Shown here: positions 15,715 to 24,733 of the stretch, in pieces | How the letters are laid out: each line of letters opens with the position of its first letter | Position numbering within the stretch: the first letter of the stretch is position 1 | NCBI GenBank assembly: GCA_031127085.1 | Contig: JARIEY010000009.1 | Location: 1-37,939, forward strand | DNA from: Gemmatimonadota bacterium | Lineage (GTDB): Bacteria > Gemmatimonadota > Gemmatimonadetes > Gemmatimonadales > Gemmatimonadaceae | Length of the DNA stretch: 37,939 bases | Reading direction: 5' to 3' | The notes under the pieces: model-generated | The model's input: only the letters and a program-made list of their open reading frames with translations | Told to the model about the DNA's origin: nothing | The model's database searches: none | Program-made: the position numbers and the translations under genes

Positions 15715-17253
15715 TCAGTACCATTGGAAGGCGCTCGACGACAGGGCCAGGGCGAGCGTCTCACGGACGCGCGTGGCGTTGATGGTGCCGGCCGTGAGAT
15801 AGGTGGTCAGTTCGCCGCGCAGCGTCGCGTGCATTTCCCCGCCAAACGCCATGGCGTCAATCGTGTCGCAGATGGCCGCCGCGGTGGAACCGAACCGTGT
15901 GTACACGGCGTCCGACACGATGATCTGGCCGGAGGCGGAGTTGGCGATGGTCGACATCGAGTTCCATCGTGGCAGCACATTGCCCGACCAGTACTCCACG
16001 CGATCCGGGTACCCGTCCGGAGTCTCCCAGTCGAACATCACGTGCCCCATCTGCGAGAGCATGCCGCGCATCGTGCTGAGCGAGGCGGCGGGAATCAGCG
16101 CGCCGCTGCCGCGCAGGGCGCTGATCATCAGATGGTACGGGCGCTTGTATCGTGCGGGCGCGGCAACCAGCCAGCTCTGCGTGAAGACCACGCGCAACAT
16201 CGCCTTGATGTCGCCGCCGGTCTGCGTGTACGCGCTGGCCACGGCGGCCACCTGCTCGGCGGTGGGGTCGGGGCGCACGAAGAACTTCAGCAGCTTCGTG
16301 GCAATGAATGTCGCCGTGCTGGGGTGCGCGATCAGGACGTCGAGCATCTGCTCCATGTCCGTTTGCCCCTGCCCGCTGTTCGTCGCGCGCTGGGGAATGG
16401 TGACCCCGAGGACGGTCTTGGCATTGAAGTCGTGCAACGCAGCGTTGAAGACGAACGCGCCCTGCGCGTTGAGCGTCCAGCCGGTGAGGCAGCGGCTCAA
16501 CTCGGCAACATCGTTCTGCGTGTACCCACCGTCGACGCCCACCGAATGAAGCTCGAGGATCTCGCGCGCGTAGTTCTGATTGGGCGAGCCGTTCCGATTG
16601 ACGTTGTTGTCGAGGTACGCCAGCATCGCCGGGCTGTGTGCGCTGGCCTTGAGCAGCGTCCCGAAATTGCCCAGCGCGTTCTTGCGAATGACCTCGCGAT
16701 GGTCGGCCACCATCAGGTAGCCGACCTTGTTGAAGTAGATCGTAAAGTGGTCGTTCCAGAACTCGACCATCCGCTCGTGCAACTGCCGCGGCGACATCAC
16801 CTGGCGATAGATCGTGGCATCGGTCAGCTGCTGCAGGATGGTGCCCTGGTTGGCCTGCACCAGCTGCGTCGGGAGCTGGTTGACCATCGGCCAGTTGGTA
16901 GCCACCGCGCTCTCGACCGCCGTGTCGTCGAGCGCGGCGGTATTGAGCTGGTACTCCAGAAAGCCCTTGTATCCCAGCTTGAGGGCGCGCTGCGCTTCGG
17001 CTGGCGTGAGACCGAACGTGATGCGCCGTGCGAGGCGCAACGCGGGACGCGACCAGCTTTCGGTGGCGGCAACGGCGGCCGGCGCGCGGCGCGGGTGGAA
17101 CAGCTCGGCCGTACTCAGGGTCGCTCGCGTGTCTGGCTGCGCAGGGGCCGCGCCACGCCGGCGCTGCCCCTCGGCGGAGCGGGGCACGGCAAGCGCCGCG
17201 AGCGCCGCCGCGCCGGCGGCGATGGCAGAGCGACGGCTGGACGGTTCGGTCAT
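15715..17253 (-). CDS. DUF1800 family protein, exported
   Basis: 512 residues. SSRRSAIAAGAAALAALAV near the N-terminus is a Tat-like (possibly Sec) signal, followed by a Pro/Ala/Arg linker. The DUF1800 body shows ARRITFGLTPAEAQ, MVEFWNDHFTIYF, NGSPNQNYAREILELHSVGVDGGYTQNDVAELSRCLTGWTL split into its usual blocks, and MGHVMFDWETPDGYPD. The family has no established biochemical role. It is found in secreted form next to DUF1501 proteins, as here. The gene starts 116 bases after the gspE-like stop, with an AT-rich patch (17337-17364) between them, so it may have its own promoter or be a distal part of the secretion operon. Confidence 0.92.
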   Translation of the reverse strand: MTEPSSRRSAIAAGAAALAALAVPRSAEGQRRRGAAPAQPDTRATLSTAELFHPRRAPAAVAATESWSRPALRLARRITFGLTPAEAQRALKLGYKGFLEYQLNTAALDDTAVESAVATNWPMVNQLPTQLVQANQGTILQQLTDATIYRQVMSPRQLHERMVEFWNDHFTIYFNKVGYLMVADHREVIRKNALGNFGTLLKASAHSPAMLAYLDNNVNRNGSPNQNYAREILELHSVGVDGGYTQNDVAELSRCLTGWTLNAQGAFVFNAALHDFNAKTVLGVTIPQRATNSGQGQTDMEQMLDVLIAHPSTATFIATKLLKFFVRPDPTAEQVAAVASAYTQTGGDIKAMLRVVFTQSWLVAAPARYKRPYHLMISALRGSGALIPAASLSTMRGMLSQMGHVMFDWETPDGYPDRVEYWSGNVLPRWNSMSTIANSASGQIIVSDAVYTRFGSTAAAICDTIDAMAFGGEMHATLRGELTTYLTAGTINATRVRETLALALSSSAFQWY

Positions 17254-17368
17254 CGACGAAGTCTCCCGGTCACGAATCAGCCCCGTAGGGCGTCGCTCTT
17301 CCCCTCGCCACGAGATCCCGCGATATCGTGGGTGCTACAAACTGCTAAACAAACGCACGTTTTGCACC

Positions 17369-18778
17369 TCACGCGGTGACGCGCATCACTTCCTCTGTCG
17401 CCGTCTCCCCCAACGCCACACGCCGCTCGCCGTCGGCGCGCAGGGTGCGCATGCCGTCGGCCAGTGCCATGCGGCGAAGCGTCGTCGTGTCGGCGCCGCG
17501 CTGAACCGCCTCGCGCAGCGCATCGGTCATTACGAGCAACTCGTGAATGCCGGCGCGGCCGCGATAGCCCGTCTGGCGGCACCCGTCGCACCCGGCGCCT
17601 CGGCAGTCGATGCAGATCGTACGTACCAGGCGCTGCGCCAGGACGGCCTCCACGGTACTGGCCACGAGATACGGTTCAACCCCCAGTTCCCGCAGCCGCG
17701 TCAGCGCGCCGGCCGCGTCGTTGGTGTGAAGGGTCGAGAGCACGAGGTGGCCCGTCAGGGCGGCCTGCGTGGCGATGGCCGCCGTTTCGCCGTCGCGGAT
17801 CTCGCCGACCAGCATGATGTCGGGGTCCTGGCGCAGCATGGCGCGCAACGCCGAGGCAAAGGTGACGCCCGCCTTTTCGTGCACGGGGACCTGCGGGACG
17901 CCGGCAAGTTCGTACTCCACCGGGTCCTCCACGGCCAGAATCTTCTCGCGTCCGGTGCGCAGCGCCTCCACGGCGGCGTACAGGGTGGTCGTCTTGCCGC
18001 TGCCAGTGGGACCGGTCACCAGCACGATGCCGTGCGGACGCGCAATCGCGGCACGAAAGCGCGCGAGCGTGTCGTCGGCCATACCCAGCGCGTCAAGTGC
18101 GAACCGCCCGCGTGAGGCATCGAGCAGTCGCAGCACCACGCTTTCGCCGTGCAGGGTCGGCACGGTCGAAACGCGCACGTCGACGCCGCGATCCTGGAGC
18201 CGCAGACGGATTCGCCCGTCCTGCGGCACGCGCCGCTCGGCGATGTCGAGCTCCGCCATGATCTTGATGCGGCTCACCACGGCCGGCGCCAGCTGGCGTG
18301 GCGGCGACGGCGCGTCTTGCAGCACGCCATCCACGCGGTAGCGGACCCGCAGTTCACCGGCGTAGGTCTCGAGATGCACGTCCGAGGCGCGGGCCTGCAA
18401 CGCCTCGAGGATGAGCAAGTTCACCAGTCGAATCACCGGTGCTTCATTGGCCTGCGCCACGAGGTCGTCGAGCGCACGCACCGGATCCGGACCGCCGCGC
18501 GCGTCGGCGCCGAGCGCGTCTATCATCCCCTGCGCGGTGCTCTCGGCGCCGTAGACGCGCTGAATGGCGCGCCGCAGCGCCGGTTCATCGCCGCGTTCCA
18601 CAACGACGCGCGCGCCGCACAGCAGCGCGAGGTCGTCGAGTGCCTGCGACGCCGGTGTGTCGAGCCAGCTGGCAACGCGCAGCACGCCATCGCGCAACTC
18701 GAGCGGCAGCACGCCGTGCTGCTCGAGGTACGCGGCAGACGGCGCCGGCACGACAGGGACGAGGGCGAGCAGATCCAC
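17369..18778 (-). CDS. gspE: Type II secretion ATPase, GspE/PilB family
   Basis: 469 residues. Cytoplasmic hexameric ATPase that powers pseudopilus assembly. The N1E-like region is short (about residues 1-80). The ATPase core has Walker A GPTGSGKT at 256-263, the Asp box EDPVEY, Walker B DPDIMLVGEIRD near 318-329 and the His box TGHLVLSTLHTND. A compact zinc-binding tetracysteine motif follows, Cys389-x2-Cys392-x4-Cys397-x2-Cys400. It starts with GTG 18778, 2 bases after the secretin stop, and is the last gene of the gsp operon. Presence of the L, M, C and K genes in the same operon favours T2SS over type IV pili. Confidence 0.93.
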   Translation of the reverse strand: MDLLALVPVVPAPSAAYLEQHGVLPLELRDGVLRVASWLDTPASQALDDLALLCGARVVVERGDEPALRRAIQRVYGAESTAQGMIDALGADARGGPDPVRALDDLVAQANEAPVIRLVNLLILEALQARASDVHLETYAGELRVRYRVDGVLQDAPSPPRQLAPAVVSRIKIMAELDIAERRVPQDGRIRLRLQDRGVDVRVSTVPTLHGESVVLRLLDASRGRFALDALGMADDTLARFRAAIARPHGIVLVTGPTGSGKTTTLYAAVEALRTGREKILAVEDPVEYELAGVPQVPVHEKAGVTFASALRAMLRQDPDIMLVGEIRDGETAAIATQAALTGHLVLSTLHTNDAAGALTRLRELGVEPYLVASTVEAVLAQRLVRTICIDCRGAGCDGCRQTGYRGRAGIHELLVMTDALREAVQRGADTTTLRRMALADGMRTLRADGERRVALGETATEEVMRVTA

Positions 18779-18780
18779 GG

Positions 18781-20256
18781 CTATGGCTTGCGCGGGAGTA
18801 CCGGTGGATTCGCCGGAACGGCGTCGGCCGGGGTCTTTCGCTCCACCGCACCGCGAATGCGCTCAAGGTCCTCGTCGTTCGCAATGATATGCGGCGTGAG
18901 GAAGAGGAACAGCTCGCTGTTGGCGGTGGCGGTGCGCGTGCTGCCAAAGGCGCCGCCGATCCACGGCAGGCTGCTGAGCCCCGGAATGCCGGTGCGCGTC
19001 TTCTCCTGCGTGCGGTCCACCAGGCCACCGAGCACCGCGGTCTGACCGTCCTTCACAAAGAGGTGCGTCGTGGCCTCGCGCGTGCTGATGACGGGGGCGC
19101 CGAACTGCGTCTCGTTGGTCGCGGAGCTGACCTCCTGCGAGACCTGCAGCGACACGTAGCCGTCAGGGTTGATGGTCGGCAGGATGGCGAGCGTCGTGCC
19201 CACGTCACGGTACTGCACCACCTGATCGCGCACGCCGTTGTCGGTGGGCAGCGAGCGGAAGACCTGTACGAACGGCCGCTGGCTTCCCACGAGCATGCGC
19301 GCCTCGAGGTTGTTCTGGGCGAGCAACAGCGGCCGCGACAGCACGCGCACGTCGCCGCGCGTCGAGAGCGCGGCCAGCGCCACGTCCGCGCTGATGGTGC
19401 CGCCGCGCGCGAGGCGCAGCAGGAACGCGGCGGTGGAGGGCTCCTCGCCGCCCAGCGTGCCGCTGGTGCGTGTGTCGACGTCGGGCGATTTGGCAGCGCC
19501 GCCGCTCACGCGCACATCGAGATCGCGCGACTGCCGGACCTCGGCGATGAGCACCTCGATCATGACCTGCAGCGGGCGCAGGTCGAGCGCGGTGATGGCC
19601 TCCTGTACGAGCGCCCAGTCGGCGGGAAGCGCTCGCACGAGGAGCGAGTTGCTGGCTTCGTCAGGCACCACCTGCACGGGCCCCTTCAGTTCGGCACGCA
19701 GTCCCGCATCGGCCGGCGCCGCGGGGCCAGAGTCACCCGCGAGTATGGCGAGCCGCTGCGACTGCAGACGTTCCGTGAGTGTCGGCGTGGCAAGGCCCGT
19801 AGGTGCGGCGGGGCGCGCGCCGCCAAAAAGCGACTGCAGCGTGGCCGCGAGCGTCGCGGCGCGCACGTGTTTGAGCCGGTACACGTGCAGGCGGACGTCG
19901 CTGCCGCTCGCCGCAACCGGCGCCGGCGCGGTCGGGGCGAGCACGCGGAGCAGCGGGCCGTCCTGTTCCACGCGTAGTCCGCTGCCGGTGGCCAGGCTGC
20001 GAATCAGCGCGGCGACTTCGCTCGCGGGAATCGCCTCGCGCAGTCGGAGCGTCACGCGCCGGTCCGGCAGGTCGCCAAAGACGAGGTTCACCTTGCCGGC
20101 CTCGGCCAGCGCTGACAGCACCACGCGCAGGTCGGCATCCTGGAAGTCCACGATGACGCCGCTGTCCGTGGTGCGAACGCCCTGCTGGGCTCGCATCACG
20201 CACGGCGCAGCGGCGAGAAGAAGCGCACAGAGTGCGCACTGCCGGAACGAGATCAC
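18781..20256 (-). CDS. gspD: Type II secretion secretin, GspD family (short form)
   Basis: 491 residues from GTG 20256, which follows the gspC-like stop after a single base. The longer open frame to 20565 is only a shadow of gspC. A Sec signal (FRQCALCALLLAAAPCVMRAQ) is followed by an N0/STN-type domain (VIVDFQDADLRVVLSALAE), one N1-type secretin_N domain containing DEASNSLLVRA, and the secretin barrel core (QVMIEVLIAEV, LPTINPDGYVSLQVSQEV, DGQTAVLGGL). The hallmark IPGLSSLPWIGGAF precedes the final FLTPHII strand. Typical GspD has about 650 residues and more N domains, so this is a compact version. It forms the outer-membrane exit channel. Confidence 0.93.
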   Translation of the reverse strand: MISFRQCALCALLLAAAPCVMRAQQGVRTTDSGVIVDFQDADLRVVLSALAEAGKVNLVFGDLPDRRVTLRLREAIPASEVAALIRSLATGSGLRVEQDGPLLRVLAPTAPAPVAASGSDVRLHVYRLKHVRAATLAATLQSLFGGARPAAPTGLATPTLTERLQSQRLAILAGDSGPAAPADAGLRAELKGPVQVVPDEASNSLLVRALPADWALVQEAITALDLRPLQVMIEVLIAEVRQSRDLDVRVSGGAAKSPDVDTRTSGTLGGEEPSTAAFLLRLARGGTISADVALAALSTRGDVRVLSRPLLLAQNNLEARMLVGSQRPFVQVFRSLPTDNGVRDQVVQYRDVGTTLAILPTINPDGYVSLQVSQEVSSATNETQFGAPVISTREATTHLFVKDGQTAVLGGLVDRTQEKTRTGIPGLSSLPWIGGAFGSTRTATANSELFLFLTPHIIANDEDLERIRGAVERKTPADAVPANPPVLPRKP

Positions 20257-20257
20257 G

Positions 20258-20719
20258 TCAGTGTCCCAAGGGTGAAAGGCGAAGCTCGCGTTGCGCGCCT
20301 CCGCCGTCAATGAACAGGGCCCGCCCGGGCCACACCTGCTGCAGGCGCCAGCCGCCGAGCGTATCGCCCGGGTGCAGGATGCGCGGCGTGGCGTTCCCCA
20401 GCTGGCAGACGGCGGTGGGAGGCGTAGTTCCAGCGATGGTGCCGAGCAGCGCGAACGGCGCCGTCGGGGGCACCACGTCGGGCGCCGCCTCTGATTGGCG
20501 CTGTTCGGCAAAGGGATCGAGGGCCTCGAGATGTGCCGGTGCCACGGGCGCCAGGGGCAGTTCACCCGCTGGCGCCATTGCCGGCGTGGCGGCGTCTGAG
20601 GGCGGAATGACGACCGGACGCAGCGCCCATACCAGCACAGCGCCCGCGAGCGTCAGCGCACCGGCAACGAAGAGCGTGGCCAACCGCACACGCCGAGAGT
20701 GCCAGATGGTCCACGTCAT
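20258..20719 (-). CDS. gspC: GspC/PilP-like inner-membrane secretion protein
   Basis: 153 residues. One N-terminal transmembrane helix (about 12-34, VRLATLFVAGALTLAGAVLVW), a Pro-rich periplasmic linker, then a small beta domain (about 88-153). That domain reads FALLGTIAG, then GDTLGGWRLQQVWPG and a final LRLSP strand, as in the homology region of GspC and in PilP. In the T2SS this protein links the inner-membrane platform to the N0 domain of the secretin encoded by the next gene. No PDZ domain is present, so it is a minimal version. The start overlaps the gspM-like stop by 4 bases. Confidence 0.8.
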   Translation of the reverse strand: MTWTIWHSRRVRLATLFVAGALTLAGAVLVWALRPVVIPPSDAATPAMAPAGELPLAPVAPAHLEALDPFAEQRQSEAAPDVVPPTAPFALLGTIAGTTPPTAVCQLGNATPRILHPGDTLGGWRLQQVWPGRALFIDGGGAQRELRLSPLGH

Positions 20720-21270
20720 CGGTCACCCACCCGTGCCAGCGCGCGTACGGTGGCACTGACGGCGAGCCCGTTGTCTCCGTCCACCGCGATATCGAGCCGC
20801 TCGATCATCACCAGGCGTTCGCTGCGCTCGAGCGCGGCGAGCCACGCGGCGAGTGCGCGCGTCGACGCGCGCCCGCGAAGCTCCATCTGGAGCGCGAGCA
20901 GCCCGCCCGCCGGTGGCGTGGCCGGGGCGGATTCCACCCGAAAGTCCGTGAGGCCGGCACGCGACGCGGTGGAGCGGAGCGCCCCGATCAGCGCCTGCTG
21001 CGCGCCCACCGTGTCGTCGGCGACGAACAGGCGCGTGGTGACGCTGTCGAACTGACGACGCACCGCGGCGAGGCGAGCCGGAACCGCAGGGGCGTCGCGC
21101 AGGATTGCCTGTTCGCGCGCCAGCAGGGCGGCCGCGGCTTCCGCGCGGGCCTCAGCTTGGGCCGCAGAAGACGTGACCGGCAGAACGACGGCACGCCAGA
21201 GGAGCGCTGCGCTGAGTGTGATGGCGCCAAGCCAAAGCGCCCGACGATCGCGCGGGGTCAGAGCGCTCAT
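20716..21270 (-). CDS. gspM: GspM/PilO-like inner-membrane platform protein
   Basis: 184 residues: a transmembrane helix at about 12-30 (LGAITLSAALLWRAVVLPV), an Ala/Arg-rich helix likely to form a coiled coil (about 35-75), then a ferredoxin-like periplasmic domain (about 80-184). Assignment rests on size, topology and position between the L-like and C-like genes, plus resemblance to GspM and PilO. Overlaps of 4 bases on both sides show tight translational coupling. It probably pairs with the GspL-like product. Confidence 0.75.
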   Translation of the reverse strand: MSALTPRDRRALWLGAITLSAALLWRAVVLPVTSSAAQAEARAEAAAALLAREQAILRDAPAVPARLAAVRRQFDSVTTRLFVADDTVGAQQALIGALRSTASRAGLTDFRVESAPATPPAGGLLALQMELRGRASTRALAAWLAALERSERLVMIERLDIAVDGDNGLAVSATVRALARVGDR

Positions 21271-22421
21271 GGCCGCACCGTCCGACCAAAATGGACGACG
21301 GCGGCGAAGGCGGGCAGGTCATCATCGGTCGCCGGAGGAGTTAGTGCCCGCACGGCCGCGCCGCGCACGCTGCGCAGCGCCGTGACAGCCGCCGCCGCGT
21401 CGTCGGCGCGTCCTTCCACGACCACGGAATCGCCGCTGCCGCGCACGACCGTGAAGTACGCGTCCTCCGGGAGCGCAGTCGCCAATGCATCGAGGCGCCG
21501 CAGCCACTTTGGCGCCGTGCGGTCGGCATCTCGCACCGCAGCAACGGACTCCGTAAGCTGCCACAACGAGTCGTGGGCAGCGAGCGGCGCCGCGAGCGTG
21601 GGGCGCAGCGCGGCACGCTGCGTCTCGATGGCATCCGCACGGTGCGTGGCGCCCCACCCATACAGGGCCGCCGCAGCGGTCAGTAGCCCGATTCCCAGCG
21701 CCACGAGTCGACGGGCGGCCTGCGTCGTTGCGCGCTCGCGGGCCGTCGCGACCCGCCTACTCTCGAACGTCGGCTCGAGACTGGAGGGCGCGTAACGGGC
21801 CGCCAGCGCCAGGGCGTCCGGGGCACCGGCCATCGCCTTCGTCAGTTCAGCGGTGCGCAGTCGTCGCAGGGCGGTGACGTACCCGCGATGCGCGCTTACG
21901 AGGGCTGCTTCTCCATCGACCGCAAAAGCGCGCGGGGCCGAACCGTCGACGGCCTGCGCCCACGCACCAACGGCCGGCACAATGCGAACGTCGGCGAACC
22001 CGGCCGCACGCCCTGCGCGCGCAATCGCGTCGAGCACAACGCCGTCGGCGTCGCACGCGAGCCAGGATCCTCGCGCCAGGACGCGCGCCGTCACCACCGG
22101 TTCGGCGCCGACGCGCGGAAAGTACCGCGCCGCGTCGCGCGCGAGCACGACGCGCGCCTCACGCAGAGTCATGGGCGGCAGCCCGAGAACCCGAGGTGCA
22201 CTCCACGGGGCGGCGAGCGCCACGTGCAGCGCACGCGCCTCCGGCACGTGTCGTCTCAGTCGCTCCAGCGCCTCGACGAGATTTATCTCATCGCCCGCTG
22301 CCAGCGCGGAGGCATTGAACACGAACGGCTCAAGACGGGGTGCCGTCGTGCCGCCGGCCTGCCAGCCCGCGAACACACCGCGGCCGTCGCCGAGTGAGAG
22401 CCCCGCGACCCGCGCCGTCAC
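21267..22421 (-). CDS. gspL: GspL/PilM-PilN-like inner-membrane platform protein
   Basis: 384 residues from GTG 22421, which overlaps the gspK-like stop as GTGA. The longer frame upstream to 22784 is a shadow of gspK. Residues about 1-220 resemble the actin-like cytoplasmic domain of GspL and PilM (opening with VAGLSLGDG, later FAVDGEAALVSAHRG). A transmembrane helix lies at 239-257 (VALGIGLLTAAAALYGWG), then a ferredoxin-like periplasmic region. In a T2SS it recruits the GspE ATPase to the membrane through the cytoplasmic domain. Confidence 0.8.
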   Translation of the reverse strand: MTARVAGLSLGDGRGVFAGWQAGGTTAPRLEPFVFNASALAAGDEINLVEALERLRRHVPEARALHVALAAPWSAPRVLGLPPMTLREARVVLARDAARYFPRVGAEPVVTARVLARGSWLACDADGVVLDAIARAGRAAGFADVRIVPAVGAWAQAVDGSAPRAFAVDGEAALVSAHRGYVTALRRLRTAELTKAMAGAPDALALAARYAPSSLEPTFESRRVATARERATTQAARRLVALGIGLLTAAAALYGWGATHRADAIETQRAALRPTLAAPLAAHDSLWQLTESVAAVRDADRTAPKWLRRLDALATALPEDAYFTVVRGSGDSVVVEGRADDAAAAVTALRSVRGAAVRALTPPATDDDLPAFAAVVHFGRTVRP

Positions 22422-23335
22422 CGGAACACCCGCCACGCCGTGAATACCGAGCCGCCCGTCCGCCGCATCAAGGCCTCGGCTCGGATGCGCACGGGACTGC
22501 CCGCGACGGACGCCTCGCTGGCGACGCGCACTACATCCACGCGGTAGACGAGTTGGCGCTGCAGCGACTCGGCGTTCTGTTCCATTCCTGCACGATGTCC
22601 CGGAGGCACGACCGCCACCAGTTCCCGGAAGTCGCGCAGTCGTCCCCCGCGGCGCGCGGCCACGATGGCTGACGCACCCACAGCGTCGATTCCGGCCAGC
22701 GCCCGCAGCAGCGCCAGCGACGCAGTGTTTGGATTCACACGGGCCGCGCCGCCGGTGGAGAGCAACGGGCGCACGCACGCCCACGGGGCGACGGGGAGTT
22801 CCAGCACGTCGTCGAGTTCGGCCACGCGTGGCACGGCGCCGTCTCGTGGCACGGCGCGCGCACCGACGGCCAAATAGTCCGCGCGCTCCGCGCCGCGTGC
22901 GCGGCGCAGCTGGTCCGCGTCGATCCAGTCGGCGAGGCGCGCCGCCGCTTGCTCGGCCACTGGCAGGTCGGCGCCGCAGGCAACGAAGAGGCGCGCGAGC
23001 GAGGCTTCGTCGCTCGTGTTGACGTCCAGCGTCGAGGCGTCATCACGGACCGTGAAAGTGTACTGGGCGGCCCCGAGCGCGCTGCCGCCATCCATCGGCC
23101 AGCGCCAGGGATCGGCCAGCGCGTCATTCGCGGTGGGCCGCAGTGCCTGCACGAGTCGCGCGCGGGCGTGCTCCAGTCCCGACCGGGCGGCGGCGCGCGC
23201 CACCACGGCGTCCGCCGTGTTGGCCACCTGCAGCCGCCGAGCGCGCGCGAGCCACGAGACTTCGAGTGCGACCGCCGTGATGGCGACGACCAGCCAGACA
23301 CTGGCCACAAGGGCAAAGCCACGGCGCGCCGTCAT
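22418..23335 (-). CDS. gspK: GspK-like minor pseudopilin
   Basis: 305 residues, start ATG 23335 overlapping the gspJ-like stop by 4 bases. The prepilin leader MTARRG is followed by FALVASVWLVVAITAVALE, with G|F at the cleavage site and no Glu at position 5, as expected for GspK. A large alpha-rich domain follows, including a helix-hairpin-helix-like stretch VNPNTASLALLRALAG near residue 203, the T2SSK signature. GspK caps the pseudopilus tip with I and J. Confidence 0.9.
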   Translation of the reverse strand: MTARRGFALVASVWLVVAITAVALEVSWLARARRLQVANTADAVVARAAARSGLEHARARLVQALRPTANDALADPWRWPMDGGSALGAAQYTFTVRDDASTLDVNTSDEASLARLFVACGADLPVAEQAAARLADWIDADQLRRARGAERADYLAVGARAVPRDGAVPRVAELDDVLELPVAPWACVRPLLSTGGAARVNPNTASLALLRALAGIDAVGASAIVAARRGGRLRDFRELVAVVPPGHRAGMEQNAESLQRQLVYRVDVVRVASEASVAGSPVRIRAEALMRRTGGSVFTAWRVFR

Positions 23336-23928
23336 AATCCGTTGGCCAGTGGCACGGTGATCGGCATAGTGAGCGCGACCGGCAACGGGGTCTCGGGCCG
23401 TGCATATAGGCGCACTTGAATAGCCGCCGGGAGGAGCGCCCCGCCCGCCCAGGTGCGGCGCCATTCTGCGCGCCCGAACGCCGTCGTGTAATACGAGACG
23501 CTGAGGCCGGCGACGTCGAACACCAGCGTCGTGCGCACCGCGGCTCCCGCGGTATCGGTCTGCTCGACCACCAGCGCGGGCCGCGCCGCCGCGCGGTCGA
23601 TAAACAGACGCAGTTGCCGCGTCTCGCCGTCCGCGGTGGTCACAAAGGCGAGCGTGTCGTCGTCCACAGGGCCGGCGGCTGAGCGAAGCAGCGCGTGCGT
23701 GCCCAGCAGCGCGTCGACGGTGCCGGGTTCGGCGCGCGCCTCCAGCAACCACGCCTCGAGGGCCTGTCGTACCCCCAAGGCGCGCGTCACCGCGTCGGCG
23801 TCGACTCTCGCCGCCGCGCGCTGGTCAACGAGTGTGGCGAAAGCCGCTCCACCGGCGGCCAGCGCCGCCCCGCCGACGGTGAGCGCGACGAGCAGCTCGA
23901 GCAGGGTGAAGCCGCGGCGTGCGCTCAT
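23332..23928 (-). CDS. gspJ: GspJ-like minor pseudopilin
   Basis: 198 residues. MSARRG|FTLLELLVALTVGGAALA is a canonical type IV prepilin leader with Glu at mature position 5. The remaining beta-rich domain has little recognisable sequence, apart from a series of strands ending VQVRLYARPE-like. The J call rests on its position between I and K and on its size. Starts at ATG 23928, overlapping the upstream gene by 4 bases. Confidence 0.8.
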   Translation of the reverse strand: MSARRGFTLLELLVALTVGGAALAAGGAAFATLVDQRAAARVDADAVTRALGVRQALEAWLLEARAEPGTVDALLGTHALLRSAAGPVDDDTLAFVTTADGETRQLRLFIDRAAARPALVVEQTDTAGAAVRTTLVFDVAGLSVSYYTTAFGRAEWRRTWAGGALLPAAIQVRLYARPETPLPVALTMPITVPLANGL

Positions 23929-24308
23929 TGGCCACCCACCGGTGTGGCACGAAAGACGCGCGCTCCCACGCGATACGCGCCCGCTGCCCAGCGAACGTCC
24001 ACGGTGAGCGCGTAGAGGTCCGGCTCGTTGGGCACCGGCGAGACGTCGCCGTGCCACGTGTAGTCCTGTGCCCCGTCGCGCACAGTTCCAGTCCGCAGAG
24101 ACTCCGGCAGGGCACGCAACCGCGTGGCATCCAGAAGCTCAAGGCGCGCGAGCCGTTCACTGGCGAGCGCCACCGCCGGGGCAAGTTGGCGGCTGCGGAA
24201 GGCCGCGCGCGACTCGGCGGCGAATGCTTCGAGTGCGCCAATGGCGACCACGCCAACGAGTGCCAGCGCGACCGTGGCTTCGAGCAGCGTAAACCCTGTG
24301 CGCCTCAC
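23925..24308 (-). CDS. gspI: GspI-like minor pseudopilin
   Basis: 127 residues from GTG 24308 (GTGA overlap with the gspH-like stop). The leader VRRTG|FTLLEATVALALVGVVAIGALEAF has the cleavage Gly and Glu5. The short C-terminal domain contains YTWHGDVSPV and YALTVDVRW, matching the small single-domain T2SSI proteins. It probably nucleates the pseudopilus tip with J and K. Confidence 0.85.
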   Translation of the reverse strand: MRRTGFTLLEATVALALVGVVAIGALEAFAAESRAAFRSRQLAPAVALASERLARLELLDATRLRALPESLRTGTVRDGAQDYTWHGDVSPVPNEPDLYALTVDVRWAAGAYRVGARVFRATPVGGQ

Positions 24309-24733
24309 GGGAGCGCCTCGAGGGTTGTGCGACCGGTGACCGCATCGATGGCGACGCGCACCCGCGCGGCGCCGCAGGCCACCGTGGGGAGCTGACCGCG
24401 TGTCGCACCGTCGGGGGCGACGTGCAGGACGGCGCGCGCTGGCCCGCGGAGCTGGCAGTCCGTGGGCAGGTCGAGCGTGAACGTGGTATCGCGCGGTCGC
24501 AGCCACACGCGCGCGCGCGCCGCATCGACCACGAGTTCGGCGGACCGGCCGCTGCCCAACGCGCGCGCCCGCGCGGCCTGCACAGCGCCGATGAGCTGCG
24601 TACTCGCGGCATCGATGGCGCTCGCCGGGCGCAGCGTCGCAAAGGCGGGGACGGCCACCGCGCCGGCCATCGCGAGGATGACGAGCACCACCGCGACTTC
24701 CAGCAGCGTGTAGCCGGCGCGGCGCGATCTCAT
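24305..24733 (-). CDS. gspH: GspH-like minor pseudopilin
   Basis: 142 residues. The leader MRSRRAG|YTLLEVAVVLVILAMAGAVA has the cleavage Gly, Tyr at +1 and Glu5. A GspH-type domain follows, with the helix continuation IDAASTQLIGAVQAARARAL and then beta strands (AELVVDAARARVWLRP). ATG 24733 overlaps the gspF-like stop by 4 bases. The H assignment is based on the FimT/GspH-like AVQAARARAL segment and gene order. Confidence 0.85.
   Translation of the reverse strand: MRSRRAGYTLLEVAVVLVILAMAGAVAVPAFATLRPASAIDAASTQLIGAVQAARARALGSGRSAELVVDAARARVWLRPRDTTFTLDLPTDCQLRGPARAVLHVAPDGATRGQLPTVACGAARVRVAIDAVTGRTTLEALP

Noticed and set aside
17350-17364. Short palindrome AAACG-CA-CGTTT as terminator of the gsp operon
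   Set aside because: The stem is only 5 bp and lies in an AT-rich patch that could equally be the promoter of the DUF1800 gene. The evidence is too weak to call.
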